Source of the DNA: Aureobasidium sp. EXF-3400
Lineage: Eukaryota > Ascomycota > Dothideomycetes > Dothideales > Saccotheciaceae
Length of the DNA: 64,000 nucleotides
NCBI GenBank assembly: GCA_024195585.1
Contig: SWBL01000186.1
Span: 1 to 64,000, forward strand
Reading direction: 5' to 3'
Shown: positions 24,386 through 35,726 of the stretch, in pieces
How positions within the stretch are numbered: position 1 is the stretch's first letter
How the letters are laid out: the number at the start of each line of letters is the position of its first letter
Translations under genes and position numbers: made by a program
The notes under the pieces: model-generated
Told to the model about the DNA's origin: nothing
Seen by the model: only the letters and a program-made list of their open reading frames with translations
Database searches by the model: none

Positions 24386-25140
24386 TCCTGCGTTGTGTGG
24401 TTATTTGTGCTGGTGGGTATAGTGCTAGAGGTGAAGGCGAGGCTTCTTGTCGCATGGAATCTTTGGTTTGGAGATGTCATCAGTGAGTTCTCCGCTTGCT
24501 TGTTGCCAAGGCTGGACTATACCGACATATGAAATACATTATGTGTGAATCATGGTGAGATACAAATCGAGACCTTTGAGGTACTACAAGCAGCGTGATT
24601 GGTTCGCAGAAAATGGTTTACCTTGATTGTGTAGTTCTGGACGGCCGTCAAAACCTCCCCGTGTGCTAAAGACAGTCACAGTGTAGCTATCGAAATGCAC
24701 AATACTGATGCGAAAAAGAATAGTGTCCACTGAGAAGCAACGACTTGTCGGCTCTCTTTGGCCACACCTCTGTCTCTGAATACTTTGTGCCTTTTTATAG
24801 TGTACACTTTGCTCTCTGCGTAGTCGGAGGTCGATGATTTCAGTGGGAAGTTACAGACTTTGGCACGTGGGGAGGATATTAAGTGCGAAGCTTCAGCTGA
24901 AGATCGGACTTCGAACGAAACATGGCCATTGGAGGGCCCACACTGATCTGAACCACTAAAAAACACAAGCATTCAGTACGCACATTCACTAGGTCATGTT
25001 GGGGGGCATCAAGATCATCATTATGCGACGTTGTTGTCGCGAGAGCAGAGGATGGGCACAAGAGCAGGGTCATCCGGTTTGCAGCTTTGACTTGAGAGGA
25101 AAAAATGACATAGGTAAAGGCTATCAAGCTGAATGCAGGT
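24386..25140. other. spacer with element copy A
   Basis: 755 nt between two minus-strand genes (COQ9 promoter side and 3' end of the WW-like gene). Its main content is element copy A at 24654-24875. Nothing else recognised. Confidence 0.5.
24654..24875. mobile_element. CCTCCCC element copy A (222 bp, MITE-like)
   Basis: Terminal inverted repeats: the left end reads CCTCCCCGTGTGCTAAAGAC and the right end, reverse-complemented, reads CCTCCCCACGTGCCAAAGTC. No coding capacity for a transposase. The interior matches copy B in opposite orientation (for example AAAGTCTGTAACTTCC and the AAGGCACAA region). No clear target-site duplication is visible in the flanks (GTCAAAA / ATATTAA). The size and structure fit a miniature inverted-repeat element; the superfamily is not identifiable by eye. 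Confidence 0.85.
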
Positions 25141-26058
25141 TTACCAACGGTCATTGTCGTCGCCGTAGCGCTCATCATCTCTGCCTTGGTCGTAGGCGTT
25201 GTCCATGTTGTCGCCGAATCTGTCGGCATCGTCTCCCCAGCGCTCGACTCTGCCAACACCGTCTCCAACAAAGCCAGCAACGTCCTCGGGCACATCTTCG
25301 ACATCCTGCTTAGCATTATCCCAGCGATTCTCCATGCCGTACTTGGCGCGGTCGTAGTCGTTCTCGATGTCCTGGGGGATGTCTTCGACTTCTCCGACCT
25401 GTGTAGAAAACAATCAGCAGGTGATTAGCTAACAAGATGGCGAATAACAACTTACCTTGCGGCCTGTCCAGCGGGCTGCATCCTCGGGAATGTCGTCAAC
25501 GCGGTTCTCGAAGCGGTCGAACTTCTCCTCAGCTCTGTACTTGTCTCCCTCCCAGTCTTCCTTGACTTCGTGACCTTCGTGCATGAGCAGTGCACCACCA
25601 GCAAGTCCAGCTGCGGCACCCATAGCTCCGTATGCCAGATTATGGTTCTTCTTCTGCTGAGGCTGCTGTTGCTCGTAGCCGCCATACTGGCCTTGAGGAG
25701 GACCTTGGTTGTAGCTGCTTCCATAGCCACCGCCATATCCACCAGTGCGACCAGGGTGCTCAAAAGTGCGTTCACCGTTCTGCTCGTTGATGAAGAGCCA
25801 GCGGTTCTCACGGTCGTCCCAGACGGCGCGCCATGGGGGCGGGACCTGAGGTGTGCCTTGGCCAGCGCCGTAGCCTTGTTGACCACCGTAACCTTGCTGT
25901 TGGCCGCCATATCCTTGCTGGGGACCGCCGTAGCCGCCTTGAGGCTGGTTGTAGTTGTTTCCTCCGTAGCCGCCTTGGTTGTAGCCACCCTGCTGGCCAC
26001 CGCTACCACTCTGGCCTTGGTGGGTGAACTCGTTGATCAAGTTGCCGAGTAAGCCCAT
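25141..26058 (-). CDS. glycine-rich WW-like protein, unknown role
   Basis: Two exons, 25456-26058 and 25141-25398, give 286 aa. The N-terminal third is a Gly/Tyr/Gln-rich repeat region (units such as QQGYGGQ). A WW-like motif follows near residues 75-105 (PPPWRAVWDDRENRWLFIN...FEHP), with two of the expected aromatic positions and the final Pro. A second Gly/Tyr/Gln-rich stretch and a short hydrophobic Ala/Gly segment (AYGAMGAAAGLAGGALL) come next. The C-terminal half is highly charged and repeats a [DE]D[IV]P[EQ]D motif three times (DDIPED, EDIPQD, EDVPED). No signal peptide. Conserved fungal proteins of this general make-up exist, but I cannot assign a function. Confidence 0.8.
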
Positions 26059-26100
26059 GGTTGTTGGTTGTGGATTGTAAGCTGTGATGTGTGAATTGTA

Positions 26101-26132
26101 TGTGCGATGGGTGTGCGATGGGTGTGTGATGA
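26101..26132 (+). repeat. 11-bp tandem repeat, about 3 units
   Basis: TGTGCGATGGG repeated twice exactly, then a third diverged unit (TGTGTGATGA). It lies 43 nt upstream of the WW-like protein start codon on the opposite strand, so it is probably in the 5' UTR or core promoter. Confidence 0.75.
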
Positions 26133-26495
26133 AAGGAAGGTGATTAGGATGAGTGAGAAGAGAAGTGAAGAAGACAAGTGGTGTACAGGGCCGATTAAAC
26201 AGCTCCCCTAGCTGAGGTTTGACCGCATTGTTCTAGAACTGGCTTGACATCACCAATCACAACATGGAATACGAACGTCGTACAATTCGAGCGCACGGAT
26301 TGGTTTGTCAACATGGCGCAGTCGCTTTTCTTATTTTTGTGGCTGGGAACATCCATCTACAACGATGCTCAGCCTAGCGACCGGACCCTCATAGAGCAAG
26401 CCTCATTGTCTGCTGCTGCGGCCGCAATGGTTTTCCCTCGGTCTAGAACTCCAGGGTCGAGCTATCCTGGCCAAGCTCCCCCCAGTTGCTTAGGG

Positions 26496-26515
26496 AGCTT
26501 GTTACAAAACAAGCT
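26496..26515. repeat. perfect short hairpin
   Basis: AGCTTGTT, loop ACAA, AACAAGCT, followed by a short T run. Isolated inverted repeat in intergenic DNA; no function can be assigned. Confidence 0.6.
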
Positions 26516-26907
26516 TTTTGTTACTAACAATAGCTGGTATTTGTTGTCAAACCATGCCCTTCCATGTTGCCATCAGCCGCCCATCTTCAGCATCTCTTTG
26601 TTGACAAAGTGTTCGTGATGTTGACACGAGACGGGCGTCAGATTTGTTGTTCGCCAACAAGCCCTTTCGCAGACCAAGATTCTTGTGAACCAAGGCCGTG
26701 CGCACTGCGTTCTACACGCGGACCTTGCATTCCAATATCGAGATGCTCGTGCGCTGTCTTAGTGTTGGCGGGCGTGTTGAAGATGGCTATCTGTAGCGTG
26801 AATCGATCGATGAGAACCCGCATCTCACCTCCATCTTGGTGCTTATTAGTAGGGCTAGTCTTGATCTCCATTGTTCATGTGTTTTGACAGACTACATTCG
26901 AATGTCA

Positions 26908-27695
26908 TCATCTGGCCAGGCCTTCAATGTCCCTTTCCATACTGCTGACTCTCGACTGGAGTGCTCTTTTCTTATCCTCGAGAGCACGAATCTCCTCTTC
27001 CTCGTTCACAAGGTCATCTTTGCTCATATGGGCCGTAGGTTCGAAGTGATCGTCCTGGTAGTCATAGTCGTCTTGATCATAATCATCGTGGTTCTGATGC
27101 AGATTGTCCAGCTGGGCAGATTGCATTGCGACTCGTTCTTCGTAATGCGCAATGTTGGCACTCAGTTGGGCATATCGGTTTCTCAACTCGCCAATCCTGT
27201 CGAAGGCACCTGGGATAGGACTGTCACAACAGTATTAGGACAAAGTAATGCACTCCCGAATGGCAGATGAACATACTAGACTCTACAAAGCTTCTCTGCA
27301 CCTCGCAGCAGAAGCTCGACATCGATATCGCCCTTGGACTGTTTTCCGCTGTGTCCAGTCCTAGTCTTGCGATACAAGTCACCGCCAAGGACTGCAGCGA
27401 CAGCAGTATGGCGGCGAGGAGGTCTTTGAGTGTTTGATGTAGAGATTAATCGAGAGGCAGAAGTTGTGAACGTCGAAGATATTTGCTGGATCTGCGACTT
27501 GGAAGGAACCGGAGGAGGGGCAATTGAAAATAGGGCGCGTTCGTGTTGTTCGGTATCTCTGATCAGGGCGGTGATGTCGTGGTGGGTAAGAAGGGCATTG
27601 GTGAACGGTTTTGGTCGCGAGAATGGGAGGTCGGAGATGGACGAAGCACAGATGGATATTTGATCCAGATGCGATGACAGTAGTGAGGAAGTCAT
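26908..27695 (-). CDS. SPC34: DASH complex subunit Spc34
   Basis: Kinetochore protein of the fungal DASH/Dam1 ring that couples chromosomes to microtubules. Two exons, 27277-27695 and 26908-27220, give 243 aa. The N-terminus MTSSLLSSHLDQISICASSI, with FTNALLTHHDITALIRDTE and HERALFSI, is the Spc34 signature. The internal YPIPGAFDRI is rebuilt exactly by the intron 27221-27276 (GTATGT donor). The C-terminal half is a coiled coil rich in Gln/Glu/Arg, with an Asp/Tyr-rich interruption (DDYDQDDYDYQDD). It is divergent from RPN3, with 262 nt between start codons. Confidence 0.92.
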
Positions 27696-27957
27696 GGTTG
27701 GGTTCGTTGGTTGAAAGTGTTTTGAAGAATTAAACAAAAAGATCCTGGTAAACAAATGTCGGGCTCGCATGTGATGATGGCAGCCAGAGTGAGCTCCGGC
27801 TTGCTTGGCTCTTTCCGTCATCGCCATCGGCCTTCGAACAGCACCATCAGCTCTCAACTCCGCGAAGAGGCAACTCCATCAACTCACTTCATCCACACAA
27901 GTCCACGCGCTACATCTATCCGCTCATACCCTCTAATCCCTGTGTCCGAAGATCAAC

Positions 27958-29559
27958 ATGGCCGACAAGATGGAAGGCGTCGAGGTCGCCTCAGCTCCTG
28001 TCGACAACGCTCCTACCGCCGAGCAGCTTTCACAGTGTACCTTGCTCCATCACATACGATCTCGAGCTTCCTGCTAATATCCGATACCAGCCATAATCGC
28101 CAACTTCGCTCTTCTCGACCAAGCAGTTGCTCGCTTCGATGGACGCTTCACCCTCCGTGTACTCCGCTCAATATCGAGCATGCGCAAGAGCCCTCAACTC
28201 CTTGACGCCCTCTCGAGCGCCGTTGCTTCGCTGTACGCCTCACACCAAGACTCGCCTGACAAGCGCTTCCTGGAGTCTGCCCTCCAGAAGACTTCCTCTG
28301 CTCCTGCCAACGGCAATGCATCCAAGGACGGTGATGTCCTTCCAGAATCCTTCATCTACCTGGCCGTCCTGATCCAGGTATTGAATTTGCCTACCACACT
28401 CTCATTAGCCATGCATCTAATCTCATGCCAGGTCTACCTTTACGATGCGCAAAAATACTCACACGGTGCCGAGTTCTCATCTGCTTTGGTCGACAGAGTA
28501 CGAGAGTACAACCGCCGCACACTGGACTCGCTCGCCGCAAAGTCCTATTTCTACTACCATCTCTTCCACGAGCAGCTCGACCCTAAGCCGCCATCCAAGC
28601 AATCGCCCGTCATTGCCACGAGATCGAAGCTTCTGGCCGCTCTGCGTAGCGCAGTCTTGCGCAAGGACAACGATACCCAGTCTGCTGTCATCGTTCTTCT
28701 CCTCCGCAACTACATCTCCACCGCCGACATCAACCAGGCCGATCTCTTGGTCAACCAGACCTCATTCCCTCCGAACGCCCCTAACAACCAAGTCTGCCGT
28801 TACCTCTACTACCTTGGCCGCATTCGCGCAATTCAACTATCATACACTGCAGCCCACGAGCACTTGACAAGTGCCACTCGTAAGTCTCCTACCAACAATG
28901 TTGCTGCTGGCTTCTATCAGTCGGCGATGAAGCTCTTGATAGTTGTCGAGCTCTTGATGGGTGATATTCCCGATAGAGCCATCTTCAGACAGCCCTCGCT
29001 CGAGCGTGCTCTCTACCCCTACTTCCGTCTGGTCCAGGCCGTGCGTGTCGGTGACTTGCAAGGTTTCGTTCGTGTTGTTGAGGAGAACGTAAACCAATTC
29101 CGCCGTGACGGCACCTACACTCTGGTTCTCCGCTTGCGTCAAAATGTCATCAAGACCGGAGTACGCATGCTTTCTCTGTCATACTCTCGCATTTCGTTGC
29201 GCGACATCTGTCTGCGTCTCGGTGTCGAGAGCGAGGAATCTGCCGAGTACATCGTCGCAAAGGCCATTCGCGACGGTGTCATTGAGGCAACTCTCGACCA
29301 CGAGCACGGTTTCATGGAGTCTAAGCAGGCAGGAGACATTTATGCGACGAGAGAACCCGCCGAAGCTTTCCACGAGCGTATCAAGGCTTGTCTGAGCATT
29401 CACGACGAATGTGTGATGGCTATGAGATATCCCATGAACAAGCACAGACAAGAGCTCAAGAATGCTCAGGAAGCTCGCGAAAGAGAGCGCGAGCTTGCCA
29501 AGGAGATTCAAGATGGCGACATGGATGAAGATGATGCTGGCGAATTCGAGGGCATGTGA
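27958..29559 (+). CDS. RPN3: 26S proteasome regulatory subunit Rpn3
   Basis: Lid subunit (PSMD3 family) of the 19S regulatory particle. Three exons (27958-28036, 28091-28377, 28432-29559) give 497 aa. Alpha-solenoid repeats lead into a C-terminal PCI domain (ISLRDICLRLGVESEESAEY, IVAKAIRDGVIEA, HERIKACLSIHDECV), ending in a Lys/Glu-rich helix. LLIVVELLMGDIPDR is a Rpn3 hallmark. Intron 2 (28378-28431, 54 nt) is stop-free and a multiple of three. It is removed because this joins YLAVLIQ to VYLYDAQ as in homologues. Start MADKMEGVEV is the first ATG after upstream stops. Confidence 0.95.
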
Positions 29560-30125
29560 GCATTGAAATGCATATAGATACGCGACTCGACTATGTAAGA
29601 TCAAGATGTGCCTGGTCAGAGACAGAAGTGGAGTGTTTCATGAGCAGCATGGCGTCCGCCGGTTGGTGCATAGAACATTTTTTTCAGCAAAATAATGACA
29701 ACCTTTTTCGTTAAACAAAAATGTATCTATCCATTTGCATGTTCTGCTGAGTGGAGAGCTACTGTGTTCCAAGTATCTCCCTCGCTCGTTGTTCCAGTGA
29801 TGAGCTTGGACCAAGCAGTCAGACATCCAACCACCAGCTTTCCTTGTGCCTATCACTTCCCAGCCACCTCGACAACCTGTTGCACACCGCATTGTAGTCT
29901 TTGCTTTGGTGCAGTTGCCGCCCTGCTTTCTCCTGACTGACGTAGACTTCACTATATTTGCCATTCGCGAAAACAGATGGCTGGTGGTAGTATCACGCTA
30001 TTAATCATTTTGCTTTCTCACTATGACTTTTTGCCTACAATTTTCACCTACAATTCTGTTTGTCGCGGTCTTCTTGTTGTTTTTGCCTTTCTAGCATTTT
30101 TATCCACTCACCGTGACCGTTGAAA
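29560..30125. other. RPN3-CRH spacer
   Basis: Tandem orientation. The 100 nt before the CRH start is T/C-rich (about 30005-30105), a common fungal core-promoter feature. No gene found. Confidence 0.5.
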
Positions 30126-31341
30126 ATGCTACACCCGTCATATCTTCTCAGTCTACAAGCGTCGACACGACTAATAGCACTTGTCACGATCGCATCTTCA
30201 GCCTTCACACAAACTGCTCGTGCTCAAACAACAAGTAGCTGCAACCCAACACAACAAAATGGCTGCCCTGCTGATCCAGCACTCTCGAAGTCAATCAACA
30301 TCGACTTTACCTCTGGCAAATCAAACCAATTTACAGCATCCGGCTCACCGACATATGACTCGAATGGTGTATCATTTACGGTCGCCCAGTCAGGCGACGC
30401 ACCCATGCTTACATCGAACTGGTACATCATGTTTGGCAGGGTCGAAGTGAAGATGAAAGCTGCTCCTGGACAGGGAATAGTCAGTAGCTGCGTGCTACAA
30501 TCAGATGACCTGGATGAGGTCGATTGGGAATGGATAGGAAACCAGCAAGATCAAGTACAATCCATCTACTTCCGGAAAGGTGATGCTTCGACATCCGGCC
30601 GTGGCGCAGCTTTCCACATGGACAATCCTACAGAAGACTTTCATACTTATACGGTTGATTGGACATCGACGGAGCTGGTCTGGCAGGTGGACGGCAAGAC
30701 GCAGCGTGCATTGAAAGCCACCGATGCCGGTGATCAATATCCTCAGACGCCTATGATGATCAAGCTTGGTATATGGAGTGGTGGTGATTCGTCAAATCCT
30801 CCTGGTACAGTGGCGTGGGCAGGAGGCAGTACCGATTATGCAGCAGGGCCGTACACGATGGTGGTTCAATCCATGTCAGTTACGGACTATTCGACTGGCA
30901 AGTCTTACACATACTCAGACCAGACCGGAAGTTGGACAAGTATTAGAGCAGCTGGAGGGTCCATCAATGGAGGCTCGACAAATGTTGACACTTCGGCACC
31001 TGCTATCACTTCGGTCGTAAGCGGTGCCGTTCCATTCGAAGGGACGCACCGCACCTGGTCTTCGGTCTCGACCCCAGGTATCGGCAACTGGAGAGCCACG
31101 GCGTCCGGCATGACCAGCACGGTAGCCACCACGTACCCCGGACTACCCAGCGGATGGACAGTAAACGGTTCTGGCAAAGTTGTTCCTCCAAGCAAAGCCA
31201 CCACAGGTGAGTCACCGGACCTAGAACACGACCCCTTGAGCTCAGACACTGACCAGCTCTCCAGTTTCAATACCTCTCCGAATGGTTCTGCTCCTCAGCT
31301 GCAGTCTCTCTTTGGGGTTTGCCATGGGAGTCTTGATGTGA
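30126..31341 (+). CDS. GH16 chitin-glucan transglycosylase (Crh type), GPI-anchored
   Basis: Cell-wall enzyme that links chitin to beta-glucan outside the cell. Exons 30126-31206 and 31265-31341 give 385 aa. The N-terminus has a signal peptide ending near TQTARAQ. The GH16 catalytic motif DEVDWEW lies at residues 130-136, with nucleophile and acid/base Glu131 and Glu135. SNWYIMFGRVEVKMKAAPGQ, GIVSSCVLQSDDLDEVDWEW and PMMIKLGIWSGGDS match the Crh family. A Ser/Thr-rich region follows. The short second exon encodes a hydrophobic tail (VLLLSCSLSLGFAMGVLM) suited to GPI attachment. If the 58-nt intron is retained, the frame stays open to 31460 and gives a hydrophilic tail instead. Confidence 0.9.
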
Positions 31342-31839
31342 AGACTCTGCTGAGAACCCCGCTTCCTTACGGGACAAGTCGCGATTCCCCCAATTCCTAT
31401 TTGATAATATTCGTAATGGAAAGCCTCATTCAGAGCAATGGCAACGGACAGACCCTCTGACGCTCCACGAAAGCCGTTTGCCCCGCAAATGAGGAGCGAG
31501 GGGGAAGAGCCATGTGAGCAGTCCTGGGGAATAAAACCACTTCGTCTTATGGCGTAGACTTGGCTAGCATCAAACTATGACTAAAAATACGTAACAGAGT
31601 ATGTAAAAATGAGCTCTTTGAAGAGACGAAAACAAGACAAGTGTTTCGATCGAAGGATGAGGGATATGATGGTAAGAGGGATAGGCATGACTGCAAATAC
31701 TATTCACTCTATACAGCCTTGATTGAAGCCAGGAAAATGGGCCTGCGGGCCAACTATGCTCGGTCCTATAGTCCGTTTATAGCCGCGATAGTAGGGCGTC
31801 TCAGGGCGTAAAGCTCTAGAAAAAGGCGCAGCAGTTTTG

Positions 31840-31854
31840 GTTCGCGGGCCGAAC
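31840..31854. repeat. inverted repeat GTTCG-N5-CGAAC
   Basis: Perfect 5-bp arms around CGGGC, in the GDH2 upstream region. Could be a dimeric regulator site (spaced palindromes are bound by some fungal zinc-cluster proteins); no direct support. Confidence 0.35.
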
Positions 31855-32011
31855 ATTTTCGGTAGCGCTAAATTTCCCCAGATCGTCTTGTTGACGCTAG
31901 TGCCTCCGAGCCCCCGAGGTGATCAGGTACCAAGTGGGTATGCCGCGAGTATGCGAGAAAAAGTGGTCGAGTTGGAATTGACAATGATGCCATGTGACTG
32001 TGAGACGTTGG

Positions 32012-32019
32012 TATATATA
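32012..32019 (+). promoter_or_regulatory. TATA box of GDH2
   Basis: TATATATA, 316 nt upstream of the GDH2 start codon. The distance implies a long 5' UTR or a distal start site. Assigned by sequence and position only. Confidence 0.45.
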
Positions 32020-32334
32020 GAGCTGCTGCCAGGTCAGAGGGCCTGAGCCATTTACCGTTCGTTTCAAAACATCTTCTCCTTGTTGTTTATTGTTCAGGCC
32101 GCGTCTTTGTCGTGCGTCATTTTGGGAAACCTCGATCTACCCAAAGGTCCCTGTTCCTGCTCCTTCTGAAAGTCTCCTGAACCGTACCTTCCCTGCTGCT
32201 CGATCTACCTCGCAGCTACTTCGGCTTAGCTTTTACGCCCTATCATCGATTTACTATAAACTGGCGTCGTACGCCCGCCGAGACTCTCATTCCGACATTC
32301 ACCTTTCTTCATCAAGGTGTTCCATCATAACACC

Positions 32335-35300
32335 ATGTCGAGCACAAATACCAATGGCCTTGCCAACGGCAATGGCGTCCTACACAACAAAGCTCTCGAT
32401 CATGTTATCAGACCCGCTGACAGACAACCCTCACCCCAACCTACACACTTGAGTGTCCCTGGCGCCTCAAATCATTCTCGCGTCTTGAGCGAGCAGGGTT
32501 CTGGCTACGAAGCTCCCAAGTTCGAGGGCAAGACCCAACAAATGGAGGAGTAAGTACATGATGATTACTGTTTTACAAGAACCTGCATCTAACTCTTGTG
32601 CAGAGTTATGGATAAGATTGAAGCCAAGGGCTTCCTTCCCCCGGAGTTTGTCGAAAGCGAGACCCAGTGGTTTTACAACGAATTGGGCATTGATGACATG
32701 TACTTCTCGACTGAGACTTCTGATGCGTAGGCAACTTCTTGAACTGAAAATCCAGTTGACAACCATTAACTTCTTGCAGCATTGTCAGCCACATCCACTC
32801 GCTCTACGCAGCCAAGGTTGCTGCATTCGCCAGAGACGACAAGCAGCTCGAAATTCGCCTCGACAAGGAAGCTGTCGACCATGCTGTCTTCATCGATACC
32901 AGCAAGCCTGGTATCACCTCTGTTGGTGGACCTCGCTACGAGCAACGCATCGACGAGAAGTATCTCAACAACTCAAAGGGTGCCAACAGCTACCGTGTCG
33001 AGACATTCAGATCATCTAGCAAATTGCCCGGTGATCTCGACCAGCAGCTGAGATGCTACTTCGTCTACCAGTGCTCTTTCGAACAGCCCAACGCCGGCCC
33101 CAAGGAGACCAACCTCGATCTCATCTCCGACAAGAGATTCCTCCAGAAAGCTACCAAGAACACTCGCGACATCTACCAACATATTCTTGAGTCGGCAGTC
33201 GCTAGAACCGGCCCCGTCATTGAGCTCTTCGAGATCAAGGGCTCAAGAGAAAAGAGATTGGTCATTGCATACAAGCAGGGTTCAGCCTTGGGTCTCTTCA
33301 GCGCCCTTAGTGATCTTTACCACTACTACGGCCTGACCTCGTCTCGCAAGTACGTTGAACAATTCTCCAACGGATACACAATCATGTCGCTGTACCTTCG
33401 TCCTGTACCTGGACCTGAGTCCAACATGCACCCTCCCATTGAGGCCTCCATTCACCAGATCATGAAGGAAGTCTCTTTGCTGTACTGTGTACCTCGCACC
33501 AAGTTCCAGAACCACTTCGCTACTGGCAATCTCAGTTTGCAGGAGACCATCTACGCTCACTGCGTGTGGGTCTTTGTCAGCCACTTCCTGAACCGTCTTG
33601 GTTCTGAGTACAACACCCTCAGCGCAATCCTGGATGCAAACAACAGTGTCCATGCTGAATTGCTTTCAAAGCTCAAGCGTCGTCTGCGTACTGAGACCTT
33701 CACTTCAGATTTCATTCTGGAGATCATTCAACAGTTCCCTGACCTGGTCAAGGCTCTGTACCTCAACTTTGCCAACACCCACTATGTTCAGACTCGTGGC
33801 GATGAGGACGATTTCTTACCAACTCTGAGTTACCTTCGCTTGAAGGTCGACAAGGTTTTGAGCGATACCGAGCTCAAGAACCTGATCTCGACCACTTGCC
33901 AGAACGAGCATCAAGAGATGGTCATGACAGCCTTCCGTGTCTTCAACAAGGCTGTTCTGAAGACCAACTACTACACCCCCACCAAGACTGCTCTTTCGTT
34001 CCGCTTGAACCCCTCTTTCTTGCCTGTCGAGGAGTACCCCCAGCCTCTTTACGGCATGTTCTTGGTCATTAGTTCAGAGTTCCGTGGCTTCCACCTCCGT
34101 TTCCGCGACATCGCTCGTGGTGGTATCCGTATCGTCAAGTCTAGAAGTCCTGAAGCATACGACATCAATGCCCGCTCGCTCTTTGACGAGAACTACAACC
34201 TGGCAAACACTCAGCAGAGAAAGAACAAGGACATTCCCGAGGGTGGTTCTAAGGGTGTCATTTTGCTTGATGTTGAACATCAAGAGAAGGCCAGTGTGGC
34301 TTTCGAGAAGTACATCGACAGCATTCTCGATTTGCTCCTTCCACCCACTAGTCCTGGTATCAAGGATCCCATTGTCGACCTTCACGGGAAGCAAGAAATT
34401 CTGTTCATGGGCCCCGATGAGAACACTGCGGAACTGGTTGACTGGGCTACTGAGCACGCCAGAGCCCGTGGTGCCCCTTGGTGGAAGTCATTCTTCACTG
34501 GCAAGAGCCCCAAGCTTGGTGGTATCCCTCACGACAGCTACGGCATGACTACTCTGTCTGTTCGCGAGTACGTCTTGGGTATCTACCGCAAGCTTAACCT
34601 CGATCAAAAGAGCATGAGAAAGCTTCAAACTGGTGGTCCCGATGGTGATCTGGGAAGCAACGAAATCCTTCTCGGACAAGAGAAGTACACCGCCATTGTC
34701 GATGGTGCGGGTGTCCTCTTCGACTCCGAAGGTCTCGATAGAGAAGAGTTGCTCCGCTTGGCCAAGAAGCGTGTCATGATTAACCAATATGATGTTTCGA
34801 AGCTCTCACCCAAAGGCTACAGAGTCCTGGTTGAGGAGAACAACATCACCCTTCCTTCGGGTGAGGTCGTCAACAACGGCATGGCATTCCGTAACACCTT
34901 CCATCTGCGCCAGGAGGCTTACGACGTCTTCGTACCCTGCGGTGGTCGTCCTGAGTCTATCAACCTGAATTCGGTCAACAAGCTTATCGTCGACGGCAAG
35001 GCGATCATCCCTTACATCGTTGAAGGTGCCAACCTCTTTATCACACAAGATGCCAAGCTCCGTCTTGAAAAGGCTGGTTGTATCCTCTTCAAGGATGCAT
35101 CTGCCAACAAGGGTGGTGTCACATCATCTTCACTTGAGGTTCTCGCTTCATTGTCGTTCGACAATGCTGGGTTCATTGAGAACATGTGTGTGCACGAAGA
35201 TGGCACTACTCCAGAGTTTTACAAGGCATACGTCAAGCAAGTTCAACAAACAATTTGCAACAATGCTAGATTAGAGTTTGAGGCCATCTGGAGAGAGAGC

Positions 35301-35726
35301 GAGGCCACTGGCATTCCCAAGAGTGTCCTCAGTGACCGTCTGAGTACAGCCATCACTAACCTCGATGAGGAACTTCAGAACACTGAGCTCTGGGATAATG
35401 TTGAGCTTCGCAGATCAGTACTCAAAGATGCCCTTCCCGGCTTGTTGCTGGAGAAGATTGGCCTTGATCTCATCATTGAGAGAGTGAGTCGTCTGCAAAC
35501 ACCATACTATGATCATTGTGCTGATCAATTTAATAGGTTCCTGAAAACTACCTGCGCGCCATCTTCGGCTCGTACTTGTCATCCCGCTTCATTTATGAGC
35601 GTGGTATTTCGGCCAGTCAATTCGCCTTCTTCTCTTTGTAAGTTTGACCATCGGAATGTACCAAGATGAACAACAGCTAATCAATAATACAGCATGAACG
35701 AGCGCATGGCCAAATTGCGCTCATGA
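32335..35726 (+). CDS. GDH2: NAD-specific glutamate dehydrogenase
   Basis: Large-subunit NAD-dependent glutamate dehydrogenase, which oxidises glutamate to 2-oxoglutarate and ammonium in nitrogen catabolism. Five exons (32335-32549, 32604-32726, 32780-35483, 35537-35637, 35693-35726) give 1058 aa, the usual fungal length. Diagnostic stretches are DIARGGIRIVKSRSPEAYD, NTQQRKNKDIPEGGSKGVIL, GPDENTAELVDWA, HDSYGMTTLSVREYV, GGPDGDLGSNEIL and YIVEGANLFITQDA. The first 72 residues are Ser/Pro-rich and unstructured. All four introns are 53-55 nt, and each junction restores the frame (for example IIER|VPENYL and FFSF|MNERMAKL). Confidence 0.95.

Larger units (their letters stand above)
26059..26907. 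other. spacer between the WW-like gene and SPC34
   Basis: 849 nt. Holds a short tandem repeat at 26101-26132 just upstream of the WW-like start and a perfect hairpin at 26496-26515. The open frames look random. No element copy seen. Confidence 0.5.
31342..32334. other. CRH-GDH2 spacer and GDH2 promoter
   Basis: 993 nt. Contains a small inverted repeat at 31840-31854 and a TATATATA box at 32012-32019, 316 nt before the GDH2 ATG. A C/T-rich leader follows. No RNA gene found. Confidence 0.5.

Noticed and set aside
24676..24972. 98-codon open frame on the minus strand
   Set aside because: It lies almost wholly inside element copy A; treated as part of a non-coding repeat.
26496..26520. Hairpin followed by T run as a transcription terminator
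   Set aside because: Bacterial-type terminators are not used by fungal RNA polymerase II, and no gene ends there; listed only as an inverted repeat.
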